Source of the DNA: Rhodospirillales bacterium
Lineage (GTDB): Bacteria > Pseudomonadota > Alphaproteobacteria > Rhodospirillales > JAOUPW01
NCBI GenBank assembly: GCA_029879665.1
Contig: JAOUPW010000088.1
Coordinates: 1-7,143 of the forward strand
DNA: 7,143 nucleotides
Direction: 5' to 3'
Shown: in pieces, positions 1-6,178 of the stretch
How positions within the stretch are numbered: the stretch's first letter is position 1
Layout: each line of letters starts with the position of its first letter
The notes under the pieces: generated by a model
What the model saw: only the letters and a program-made list of their open reading frames with translations
What the model was told of the DNA's origin: nothing
Databases searched by the model: none
Program-made: the position numbers and the translations under genes

Positions 1-222
1 GGCCAGGGCCTCATCCAACAGGGCGGCGGGATCAGATTTGAGGGCGGCCGGGGAAAGTTCGGCAACGCGAAACGGATCGGCGGAATCGTCCACCACCGTT
101 CGCAACAAAGCCACGGCGCGCTCCTGGATCAGCCCCTGATCGGGTCCAAAAATAAGAACGGAACGACACGCCGGATCGGGTTGCTTAAGGAAGGAATCAA
201 CACGGGCGCCGGAAATTTTCAC
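1..222 (-). CDS. holA: DNA polymerase III delta subunit (clamp loader), N-terminal part only
   Basis: Reading leftward from a GTG at 222-220, 74 codons stay open to the window edge, so only the N-terminus is present (the family is usually about 340 residues). The start reads [20 protein letters not shown], followed by a SVLIFGPDQGL segment and RERA-like QERAVALL. This matches the N-terminal domain of alphaproteobacterial HolA, where the GPDxGL turn is the degenerate nucleotide-binding loop of the delta subunit. Delta opens the beta sliding clamp within the clamp-loader complex in the cytoplasm. The GTG shares bases with the TGA of lptE (GTGA, 4-base overlap) and no Shine-Dalgarno sequence precedes it, so translation is probably coupled to lptE. 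The family is judged from the N-terminus and from its place after leuS-lptE, where holA is expected. The C-terminal region cannot be assessed. Confidence 0.87.
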   Translation of the reverse strand, partial: MKISGARVDSFLKQPDPACRSVLIFGPDQGLIQERAVALLRTVVDDSADPFRVAELSPAALKSDPAALLDEALA

Positions 223-737
223 GGCGCTGCGCTGCCGGAATTATAATGCTGGTCAAAGAAAACGCCCAGACGAACCCGAATTTGTTCCGCCGCTTCACGA
301 AGGGCGCGGGCACGGGCATCCTTGACCGACTGTAGGGTGGCGAAATCCGAAATGAGAATATTGTAGCCGCTGAGAACCTGGGTTTTGTCGCCATAAAGGA
401 CCCGACCGGTTGCTGTGTCGGTCAAGATAAAGGATGCGGTTAGATTGAAATTGGCGCGGGTCGCCAGCGCCGTCTTGCGAACGGCAATGTGATTTGTGCT
501 TTCGGATAACGATACCGCCAACGTGTAAAGAGGCGTCGGCGACTGACCCCGGGGAGTCATAAGATCAAGAAGGTGGTTTCGCAATTGCTGCCCTGAGCGG
601 TCGGCGATGGGCTTGATCTGAGTGTGGGCCAGCGCATCGCGCCCGCCGCCCGTGTCCGAGGTCCCGTAAAGGGGCTGAAACCCGCATGCCACGAGCAGAA
701 AAAACGCAGGTAAAAAAATAAACCTAGACCACCACAT
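219..737 (-). CDS. lptE: LPS-assembly outer-membrane lipoprotein LptE
   Basis: Small outer-membrane lipoprotein that plugs the LptD barrel and helps insert lipopolysaccharide in the outer leaflet. From the ATG at 737-735 the product has 172 residues. It starts MWWSRFIF, then a hydrophobic stretch ending in the lipobox LVAC with the lipidated Cys at residue 18, directly followed by GFQPLYG, the hallmark of alphaproteobacterial LptE. The later part contains [19 protein letters not shown] and [14 protein letters not shown], also typical of the family. A longer reading from 761 adds eight residues (MSCPIGLS) ahead of the signal peptide. The shorter start is preferred because AGGA (747-744) lies 6 bases before it and the signal peptide then has a normal length. 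The start lies 14 bases inside the end of leuS, and the TGA overlaps the holA GTG, so the three genes are probably co-transcribed and translationally coupled. Confidence 0.93.
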   Translation of the reverse strand: MWWSRFIFLPAFFLLVACGFQPLYGTSDTGGGRDALAHTQIKPIADRSGQQLRNHLLDLMTPRGQSPTPLYTLAVSLSESTNHIAVRKTALATRANFNLTASFILTDTATGRVLYGDKTQVLSGYNILISDFATLQSVKDARARALREAAEQIRVRLGVFFDQHYNSGSAAP

Positions 738-3315
738 TGATAATCCTATTGGGCACGACAATCACCTTGCGCGCTGGCTTGCCGGCCATGGCCTGGGCGA
801 CATTGGGCAATTGCAGCGCCGCTTCCTCCGCCGCCTTGCGGTCACCGTCCTTGGGCAATTGCAATGAACCGCGAAGTTTGCCGTTGACCTGAACGGCGAC
901 GGTAACGACATCTTCATGCAACAACGCGGGATCGGCTTCGGGCCAGGGCGCGTCGGCCAGCAGCCCGTCGTTGCCGAGAACGTGCCATAACTCTTCACCC
1001 AGGTGGGGCATCATCGGACCCAGCAACCTGAGCACGACATCATATCCATGGCGCAATACCCAGGGCGCGCCGTCGTCGGCATCGGACAGTTCCTCAAACA
1101 GATTGGTCAATTCCCGAATCCGGGCCACCGCCTTGTTGAAATGAAAACGGTCGAGATCGCCGGACACGGCGGCAATGGTTTTGTGAGTGGCGCGAAGGAC
1201 CTTGTCCGCATTGGGTGAAAGTTTTTCCGGCTTCGGCGATCCACCGTCGGGCAGGGACAGTTTCGGGCGCGTGAACATGCGCCACAGCCGGCCGATATAA
1301 CGCCATGCGCCGTCGATGCCGGAATCGGTCCAGTCGAGATCCCGGTCGGGCGGGCTGTCGGAAAGCATAAACAGGCGCGCGGTATCGGCGCCGTAGGCCC
1401 CGATGATCGCTTCTGGATCGACCACGTTCTTTTTCGATTTGCTCATTTTTTCCGAGCGTCCGACACGGATGGCCTCGCCGGTTTCAAGATGCACGAATTG
1501 GGCCCCGCCGTCGTTGCCCACTTGCGAAGGGAACAGCCAGCCGCCGTCTTTATCCTGATAGGTTTCGTGGCAAATCATGCCCTGGGTCATCAGTCCGGCA
1601 AAGGGCTCCTTGATCCCGAGGTAGCCGCATTTTCTAAGAGCGCGGGTGAAAAAACGGGAATAAAGAAGATGCAGAACGGCGTGCTCGATGCCGCCGATGT
1701 ACTGATCCACCGGGAGCCAGTAATCGGCCGCCGAAGAATCGAAAGCGGACTTCGATCGGGGCGAACAGAAACGGGCGAAATACCAGGATGATTCGAAAAA
1801 CGTATCGAAGGTGTCCGTTTCCCGCCGCGCCGCCTTGCCGCAAGCCGGGCAGTCGGCATTTTTCCAGGTGGGGTGGCGGGCCAAAGGATTGCCGCTGCCC
1901 TCGAGTTCAATATCGTCGGGAAGGATAACCGGAAGATCCTGTTCCGGTACAGGCACGGCGCCACATGAGTCGCAATGGATCACGGGAATCGGGCATCCCC
2001 AATACCGCTGACGCGACACGCCCCAATCGCGCAGCCGGTAATTGACGGCGCGCTTTCCCGCGCCGGACCGTTCCAGCCTGTCGATCACGGCGGCCTTGGC
2101 CTCGGCAACGTTCATGCCGTCCATGAAATCCGAATTGATATGCACGCCGTCGTCAACAAAGGCCTCGTCGGCGACGGTGAAGGTTTTCGCGTCCGCATCG
2201 GGCGGCGCCACCACCGGAATAACCGGCAGATCGTAGGCGCGGGCGAAATCCAGATCGCGCTGGTCATGGGCGGGGCAGCCGAAGATGGCGCCGGTGCCGT
2301 ATTCCATAAGCACGAAATTAGCGACGTAGACCGGAAGCAGCCATTCGGGGTCAAGGGGGTGGCGAACCTTGAGGCCGGTGTCGTAGCCTTTCTTGTCGGC
2401 GGTTTCGATGGCCGCTTCGCTGGTGCCGAGGCGGGCGCATTCGGCGATAAAAGCATCAAGCGCCTTGTCGGTCGCGGCCAGCTCCAACGATAGAGGATGG
2501 TTGGCGGCGACGGCGCAGAAAGATGCGCCATAAAGGGTATCGGGTCGGGTCGTATACACCGAGAGCGAACCTTCCCGCCCGGACAGCGGAAACGAAACAT
2601 GGGCGCCTTCCGAACGGCCGATCCAGTTTTCCTGCATCAGGCGCACGCGGTCGGGCCAGCGTTCCAGGGTCTTGAGTTCATCGAGCAGGTCCTGGGCGTA
2701 GTCGGTGATCTTCAAAAACCACTGATTGAGCTGACGCTTTTCCACCGCCGCGCCGGACCGCCATCCCTTGCCGTCGATGACTTGTTCGTTGGCGAGGACG
2801 GTTTGTTCGACGGGATCCCAGTTGACCCAGGACTCCTTGCGGTAAACCAGGCCTTCTTTAAGAAAATCGAGAAACATTTTTTGTTCGTGCACATAGTATT
2901 CGGGATCGCAGGTCGCGATCTCCCGCTCCCAGTCGTAACTGAGGCCCATGGTCTTGAGCTGCGCGCGCATGGCGGCGATGTTGTCGTGGGTCCACTTCTT
3001 CGGATGAACCTTGTTTTGCATGGCCGCGTTTTCCGCCGGCAGACCGAAGGCGTCCCAGCCCATGGGATGCAGGACATTATATCCCCGCGCCCGTTTATAG
3101 CGCGCAACAACGTCGCCCAGGGTGTAATTGCGCACGTGGCCCATGTGGATGCGGCCGGAAGGATAGGGAAACATTTCCAGGACATAATATTTGGGACGGG
3201 CAGGATCTTCCGTAACGGAAAACGTCCGTGCCTTTTCCCATACCGCCTGCCAGCGGGCCTCGACGTCCCGGAAGGCGTAGCGTTCTGAGGGGGATTTGTC
3301 GGCTTCCTGGTTCAT
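724..3315 (-). CDS. leuS: Leucyl-tRNA synthetase
   Basis: Class I aminoacyl-tRNA synthetase that charges tRNA-Leu with leucine using ATP in the cytoplasm. The 863 residues match the usual bacterial length and the protein looks intact. The catalytic Rossmann fold opens with [12 protein letters not shown] (HIGH-type motif HMGH at residues 57-60) and closes with KMSKS at 623-627. The inserted CP1 editing domain, which hydrolyses mischarged tRNA-Leu, shows its TTRPDT motif at 255-260 and the GCPAHDQRD segment with Asp near 351. Two CxxC pairs (Cys448/Cys451 and Cys489/Cys492) suit the zinc-binding insertion of many LeuS proteins. The C-terminus ends [10 protein letters not shown], as expected for the tRNA-binding tail. 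The ATG at 3315-3313 has only a weak purine-rich stretch (TTAGAA) just upstream and lies in a palindrome. The gene follows the DUF3576 lipoprotein by 97 bp and overlaps lptE by 14 bases. Confidence 0.98.
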   Translation of the reverse strand: MNQEADKSPSERYAFRDVEARWQAVWEKARTFSVTEDPARPKYYVLEMFPYPSGRIHMGHVRNYTLGDVVARYKRARGYNVLHPMGWDAFGLPAENAAMQNKVHPKKWTHDNIAAMRAQLKTMGLSYDWEREIATCDPEYYVHEQKMFLDFLKEGLVYRKESWVNWDPVEQTVLANEQVIDGKGWRSGAAVEKRQLNQWFLKITDYAQDLLDELKTLERWPDRVRLMQENWIGRSEGAHVSFPLSGREGSLSVYTTRPDTLYGASFCAVAANHPLSLELAATDKALDAFIAECARLGTSEAAIETADKKGYDTGLKVRHPLDPEWLLPVYVANFVLMEYGTGAIFGCPAHDQRDLDFARAYDLPVIPVVAPPDADAKTFTVADEAFVDDGVHINSDFMDGMNVAEAKAAVIDRLERSGAGKRAVNYRLRDWGVSRQRYWGCPIPVIHCDSCGAVPVPEQDLPVILPDDIELEGSGNPLARHPTWKNADCPACGKAARRETDTFDTFFESSWYFARFCSPRSKSAFDSSAADYWLPVDQYIGGIEHAVLHLLYSRFFTRALRKCGYLGIKEPFAGLMTQGMICHETYQDKDGGWLFPSQVGNDGGAQFVHLETGEAIRVGRSEKMSKSKKNVVDPEAIIGAYGADTARLFMLSDSPPDRDLDWTDSGIDGAWRYIGRLWRMFTRPKLSLPDGGSPKPEKLSPNADKVLRATHKTIAAVSGDLDRFHFNKAVARIRELTNLFEELSDADDGAPWVLRHGYDVVLRLLGPMMPHLGEELWHVLGNDGLLADAPWPEADPALLHEDVVTVAVQVNGKLRGSLQLPKDGDRKAAEEAALQLPNVAQAMAGKPARKVIVVPNRIINVVV
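744..747 (-). promoter_or_regulatory. Ribosome binding site deciding the lptE start
   Basis: AGGA on the minus strand, 6 bases upstream of the ATG at 737-735 and inside the end of leuS. It supports the internal methionine over the upstream ATG at 761 as the true lptE start. Confidence 0.6.
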
Positions 3316-3326
3316 TTCTAAATGAA
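3311..3326. repeat. 16-bp perfect palindrome covering the leuS start codon
   Basis: The arms TTCATTT (3311-3317) and AAATGAA (3320-3326) are perfect inverted copies separated by CT. The leuS ATG (3315-3313) lies in one arm. In the mRNA, six A-U rich pairs with a 4-base loop could form across the start codon and the weak ribosome binding site. A second copy of the half-site TAAATGAA lies at 3341-3348, exactly 22 bp from the first (3319-3326). This could be an operator, a weak translational hairpin, or chance in an AT-rich patch. Confidence 0.45.
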
Positions 3327-3387
3327 GCCCGCTTTTGATTTAAATGAAAGGAACAATTGCGAGGGTTTCATAAGCCGCGCCCAGTAA

Positions 3388-3404
3388 ACGGGGTGATCGC
3401 CCGT
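3388..3404. repeat. Small inverted repeat between the DUF3576 gene and leuS
   Basis: ACGGG (3388-3392) and CCCGT (3400-3404) form a 5-bp GC-rich stem with a 7-base loop, just after the stop codon of the DUF3576 gene. On the minus strand it is followed by only three T residues. It could be a weak attenuator or an mRNA-processing hairpin, but it is short for a Rho-independent terminator. If it stops some transcripts, leuS would need its own promoter in the remaining 70 bp, where no clear -35/-10 pair was found. Confidence 0.25.
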
Positions 3405-3413
3405 CATGCTCCG

Positions 3414-3974
3414 TCAGTTTGAAACGGACTGGCCCCTGAGCTGCCGCGCCCGGGTCAGAATAGAATCTTCGATCTTGATGGCAGTATCGGCGGAGACACC
3501 CGCGGTCCGCCAGCCGGCGGCGGGGTCCAGCACTTCACGGAAAACGGCAACCCGGACTCCATCGGCGCGTAGCGCGCGGCCGAGAATGTATACGTTCAGT
3601 TTAAACCGTTCATTGGGCGCCTCGGGGGTGGAGTGCCAGTCGGTGATAATGACTCCGCCGAAGGGATCGGCGGAAGTCATGGGCATAAACGAAAGGGTAT
3701 CCAGGGACGCCCGCCACAGGAAACTGTTGACGCCAATACCGCCGCCGCCTTCGGCCTGTGGTGTTTTCTTGGTGTCGCCGAAAGAACCCAGACCGCCGGT
3801 GCCGAATACGGTTTGCCGTTTGGCGAGCACGTCTTCGTAGCTGGACCCGCGCACGACCTTGCCACCTTCCGTGTAGGGATAGTCGGCCTCCAGCTTGTCA
3901 CAGCCGGCAAGGAAAACGCCTGTCAGCAGAAGCGCCAACAGGGTCGCGCGGGCGGGGGCGGAAGGTAGGCGCAT
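3414..3974 (-). CDS. DUF3576 family lipoprotein of unknown function
   Basis: A 186-residue predicted lipoprotein. The first 24 residues are a signal peptide (Arg near the start, a hydrophobic run ATLLALLLTGVFLAG) ending in the lipobox LAGC with the lipidated cysteine at residue 25. The body carries the glycine-rich GGGGIGVNSFLWRASLDTL, then FMPMTSADPFGGVIITDWH and a C-terminal KLNVYILGRALRADGVRV segment. This is the pattern of the alphaproteobacterial DUF3576 family, often found just upstream of leuS. The function is not known. The residue after the lipid-bearing Cys is Asp, which in Escherichia coli favours retention in the inner membrane, though this rule is not dependable in other groups. 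The ATG at 3974-3972 has a GGAG ribosome binding site 8 bases upstream. The gene starts 58 bp after the sulfotransferase stop and ends 97 bp before leuS. An envelope-assembly role alongside lptE is only an inference. Confidence 0.88.
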   Translation of the reverse strand: MRLPSAPARATLLALLLTGVFLAGCDKLEADYPYTEGGKVVRGSSYEDVLAKRQTVFGTGGLGSFGDTKKTPQAEGGGGIGVNSFLWRASLDTLSFMPMTSADPFGGVIITDWHSTPEAPNERFKLNVYILGRALRADGVRVAVFREVLDPAAGWRTAGVSADTAIKIEDSILTRARQLRGQSVSN

Positions 3975-3982
3975 CAGCGAAA

Positions 3983-3986
3983 CTCC
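3983..3986 (-). promoter_or_regulatory. Ribosome binding site of the DUF3576 lipoprotein gene
   Basis: GGAG on the minus strand, 8 bases upstream of the ATG at 3974-3972. It supports the start that gives a complete lipoprotein signal peptide. Confidence 0.6.
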
Positions 3987-4008
3987 AGAATATCCTTGAG
4001 AGGCGTGC

Positions 4009-4036
4009 AGTTAACCACCGTCGGTAAAATTGTCAA
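4009..4036 (-). promoter_or_regulatory. Possible sigma-70 type promoter for the DUF3576-leuS-lptE-holA cluster
   Basis: A perfect TTGACA (-35, 4036-4031 on the minus strand) overlaps the stop codon of the sulfotransferase gene. After 16 bases comes TTAACT (4014-4009), a weak -10 box with three matches to TATAAT. Transcription would start near position 4000, leaving a short leader that contains the GGAG ribosome binding site. A promoter here would let the housekeeping cluster be expressed independently of the sulfotransferase. The -35 could be chance, and the -10 is poor. Confidence 0.32.
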
Positions 4037-5820
4037 TACGGCGCCGTCGGCTGTTCGTACCCGAACGCCTCCAGATAGGGGGCGAGAATGGGAAGGCCGT
4101 CCTGAAGATGATCTCTGAAAGGCAGCCAGCGCCCCATGGACGAGGTATAGGGTTTTTGGTTGACCTGGTTGTAGCTGGGGGTGTTCACCATGCGCCCGAC
4201 TTCCGGGCGGTAGTAGTCGAGCATGGCCGGCAGCCACTCAAGGCCAAGAAAGGACGCGATCTCTTTCGTTTCCTTCTCCATTTCCAATACCAGGGTTTCA
4301 TAGCGGACAATGTGCTGGGGCAGGGGAAGGACGCGGCGGTAAACCTGCCACAGATCCATCATGGCGGCGTAGGCCGTGACCGTGCCTTTGAAGGTATTGA
4401 AGTTGGCGAGCAGGGGGGTGGGAAGGAAGATGTTGGCGAAGCAGCTGAAACAGACATCCCGGGGATCGCGCAGGGAAACCAGCACCCGGGCGCCCGGAAA
4501 CAGCTTTGACACCAGCCCCAGATGGATCAGGTTCGGGGGGTCCTTGTCGACCACGACGGAACGGTTCCGGCCTTCCGGGAGGTAAACATCGGCCCGGCGC
4601 CAGTATTCGTCCCGGAGGACGGCGATGTCTTCCGCGGTCAGGCGGTCCAGCCCCGTGGGATAGGGGAAGCCCAGCGCCTCCATTTTTTTGATGACAAAAC
4701 TCAGAATCGGTTTTTCGTCAATGATTTCAACGTCGGGGCGGGTGGATAAAATTTTGAGCAACAAAGTGGTGCCGGAACGGGGGACGCCGACCATAAACAC
4801 CGGGTCCGGCCGGTCGCCGGAACCGGGGGCGGGCGTCGGATCGGCCGCCGCTTCCGGCATGTTCCGGAAGTAATTAATAAGGGCGTCCACATCCTTGAAA
4901 AAAGACGCGGCCATCCCGGAAAGCCCGGGATGGTTTTCCGCCTGTACCCGGTTGGCCCAGGCGAAATGTTTCATGGCGCTTTCAAATTTCTTCTCGCGCT
5001 CGTCGATCTTGCCCAGTTCCTTGGCCGCCGCCGAAACGACAATACGCAGATCCCGGTTCCGGGTCTTGCCATGGGATTTCAGCAGCGCCGACAGTTCCCG
5101 GCGCGCCGCCGGCCAGTTCTTTTCCTGGATCAACGCCTTGGCCAGGGTGAGCCGGGCGTCCGCCAGGTTCGGGTTCAGGCCCAGCGCCTTTTCCAGAGCT
5201 GTTTTGGCGGCTTCCAGCCGTCCCGCCCGCTCGTGCAAAGCCGCCACATTGGCGAAGGCTTCGGGAATGGGCTTGAGGGCGGCGGCGCGCTCGAAACACG
5301 CCAGGGCTTCTTCGGGCTCGTCGATCCCCCTCAAAACCGTTCCCAGGTTGAACAGGGCCTCGGCATAATCAGGGCGGATATTCAGGGCCGCCCGGTAATG
5401 ACCCACGGCTTCGGTGGTTTTATCCAGTTTTAACAAGGCGTTGCCCAGGTTGTTGTGGGCTTCGAAAAATCCGGAATCCAGCTCCAGGGCCCGGCGGTAA
5501 TGGCCTTCGGCGTCGCCCGGCCGCCCGGCGGCGTCCAGGGCCTGGCCCAGGTTGTTGTGGGCGCTGGCGTAATCGGGTTTCAACGCGACGGCTTTCCGGA
5601 TTTGCTTCACGGCTTCGGCGGGGCGGCCCGTCTGAAGGCTGATGATGCCTAAATAATGATGTATTTCAGGATCTTGCGGGGCCCCTGAGAGAAGCTGACG
5701 GTAAAGTTTCCGGGCCTCTTTAAGCCGTCCGGATTTGAGCATCGCCAGGGCTTCCCGGCGGCCGCCGCGGGGGTTGGGCCGGGGGGCCGGCGCGTATGGT
5801 CCAGAAAGGGGCATGGGCAA
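4033..5820 (-). CDS. Tetratricopeptide-repeat sulfotransferase
   Basis: A fusion of an N-terminal TPR array with a C-terminal PAPS-dependent sulfotransferase domain, 595 residues from the TTG at 5820 or 593 from the ATG at 5814. Residues about 21-300 hold about eight 34-residue TPR units, several with the AHNNLG...ALEL consensus, giving a surface for binding a partner or substrate. The catalytic part begins near residue 335. VGVPRSGTTLL (G345 to T352) is the 5'-phosphosulfate loop. The segment from DKDPPNLIHLGLVSKLFPGA to RDPRDVCFSC supplies the 3'-phosphate site (Arg451, Ser459). The tail has NTPSYNQVNQKPY and SMGRW, as in TPR-sulfotransferases of alphaproteobacteria. It should move sulfate from PAPS to a hydroxyl or amine on an unknown acceptor, possibly protein or glycan. 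No signal peptide or membrane span is visible, so it is probably cytoplasmic. GAGGAAG lies 11 bases before the TTG and 17 before the ATG, so the TTG is slightly favoured. An in-frame stop at 5844-5842 rules out a longer protein. Confidence 0.92.
   Translation of the reverse strand: MPMPLSGPYAPAPRPNPRGGRREALAMLKSGRLKEARKLYRQLLSGAPQDPEIHHYLGIISLQTGRPAEAVKQIRKAVALKPDYASAHNNLGQALDAAGRPGDAEGHYRRALELDSGFFEAHNNLGNALLKLDKTTEAVGHYRAALNIRPDYAEALFNLGTVLRGIDEPEEALACFERAAALKPIPEAFANVAALHERAGRLEAAKTALEKALGLNPNLADARLTLAKALIQEKNWPAARRELSALLKSHGKTRNRDLRIVVSAAAKELGKIDEREKKFESAMKHFAWANRVQAENHPGLSGMAASFFKDVDALINYFRNMPEAAADPTPAPGSGDRPDPVFMVGVPRSGTTLLLKILSTRPDVEIIDEKPILSFVIKKMEALGFPYPTGLDRLTAEDIAVLRDEYWRRADVYLPEGRNRSVVVDKDPPNLIHLGLVSKLFPGARVLVSLRDPRDVCFSCFANIFLPTPLLANFNTFKGTVTAYAAMMDLWQVYRRVLPLPQHIVRYETLVLEMEKETKEIASFLGLEWLPAMLDYYRPEVGRMVNTPSYNQVNQKPYTSSMGRWLPFRDHLQDGLPILAPYLEAFGYEQPTAPY
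5240..5562 (-). repeat. 102-bp periodic DNA repeats encoding TPR units
   Basis: The TPR units are visible at the DNA level as a 102-bp period (34 codons). The 18-base stretch starting gcccaggttgttg on the plus strand occurs identically at 5443-5460 and 5545-5562, exactly 102 bp apart, where it encodes AHNNLG. A diverged third copy begins at 5341. The remaining TPR units are conserved only as protein. This suggests fairly recent duplication or gene conversion of the central units. Confidence 0.7.
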
Positions 5821-5831
5821 CGGGTCCGCAA

Positions 5832-5838
5832 CTTCCTC
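5832..5838 (-). promoter_or_regulatory. Ribosome binding site of the TPR-sulfotransferase
   Basis: GAGGAAG on the minus strand is the only good Shine-Dalgarno match ahead of the gene. Its distance (11 bases to the TTG at 5820, 17 to the ATG at 5814) is long for either start and fits the TTG better. Confidence 0.45.
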
Positions 5839-5876
5839 GGGTTAAGGGGGGCTATTTAACATATCCCGGGCTCCCT

Positions 5877-5915
5877 GGCACGTCCTGTTGCAGAAAAGTC
5901 CTCCGGGACGTTGCC
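5877..5915. repeat. Imperfect inverted repeat in the sulfotransferase leader
   Basis: GGCACGTCC (5877-5885) can pair with GGACGTTGCC (5906-5915) with a single-base bulge, leaving a 20-base loop. It lies 57-95 bases upstream of the sulfotransferase start, so it could fold in that gene's 5' leader or act as a protein-binding site. There is no T-run, so it is not a typical terminator. Confidence 0.35.
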
Positions 5916-6035
5916 GGGTAAGAAAAATCAATGCGACTAAGGGATTTACCGGAGAAGAAAGGGGTGTTGTATAAATGCAACGCGGCCCGGAATTTTGCTT
6001 CAGGAAACCGCTCCATTCGTTGACTTGAAACAAGG

Positions 6036-6060
6036 ACCGTGGCTCCATGTGTCCCACGGT
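6036..6060. repeat. Perfect 7-bp inverted repeat upstream of the porin
   Basis: ACCGTGG (6036-6042) and CCACGGT (6054-6060) are exact inverted copies around an 11-base spacer, centred about 131 bp upstream of the porin ATG. It starts 11 bases after the -35-like TTGACT at 6020-6025. Dyads of this size and spacing can be regulator operators or stem-loops in porin leaders. No T-run follows on either strand, so it is not a standard terminator. Confidence 0.45.
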
Positions 6061-6168
6061 ACGGGTTAATTGGTCACGGCGTTCGGAATTGCTGCGACAG
6101 GCGTATCGAATTTCGTGAAAATCCCGTCCCTCGGTTTTTGGGGGGTTCGTGGGAAAAAAACAAGAGAG

Positions 6169-6172
6169 AGGA
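6169..6172 (+). promoter_or_regulatory. Strong ribosome binding site of the porin
   Basis: AGGA within the purine-rich GAGAGGA, 6 bases upstream of the ATG at 6179-6181. It fixes the start that gives a complete signal peptide and suits a highly translated gene. Confidence 0.75.
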
Positions 6173-6178
6173 AATAAA

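Larger units (their letters stand above)
5821..6178. other. Non-coding divergent intergenic region between sulfotransferase and porin
   Basis: About 358 bp without a supportable gene. It must carry the promoters and leaders of two divergent genes. The left part contains the sulfotransferase ribosome binding site and an imperfect hairpin at 5877-5915. The middle has TATAAA at 5970-5975, which could be a -10 box for the porin with TTTACC (5945-5950) as a poor -35 at a long 19-base spacing. TTGACT at 6020-6025 resembles a -35 but has no good -10 behind it. A perfect 7-bp inverted repeat lies at 6036-6060. The last 30 bases before the porin are purine-rich. No Rho-independent terminator, tRNA or known riboswitch was recognised. 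Confidence 0.6.

Noticed and set aside
1975..2493. Open frame of 172 codons on the plus strand opposite leuS
   Set aside because: It overlaps the leuS editing domain on the other strand and looks like an antisense shadow.
2497..3288. Open frame of 263 codons on the plus strand opposite leuS
   Set aside because: It is a mirror of the leuS coding sequence, with no ribosome binding site or domain, and leuS is unmistakable here.
4033..5820. Horizontal transfer of the sulfotransferase gene
   Set aside because: The base composition and codon use look similar to those of its neighbours by eye, and no direct repeats, integrase or insertion-sequence remnants flank it. Its accessory nature is inferred only from gene content.
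5931..6023. Short plus-strand open frame of about 30 codons in the intergenic region, and another from 6047 of about 24 codons
   Set aside because: Neither has a Shine-Dalgarno sequence before its ATG, and neither has a leader-peptide signature such as a run of one amino acid next to an attenuator.
6134..6161. Possible T-run/A-run hairpin just before the porin ribosome binding site
   Set aside because: The stem would be six mostly A-T pairs around a 16-base loop, too weak to support as a structure. The G-run and A-run are more simply low-complexity leader sequence.
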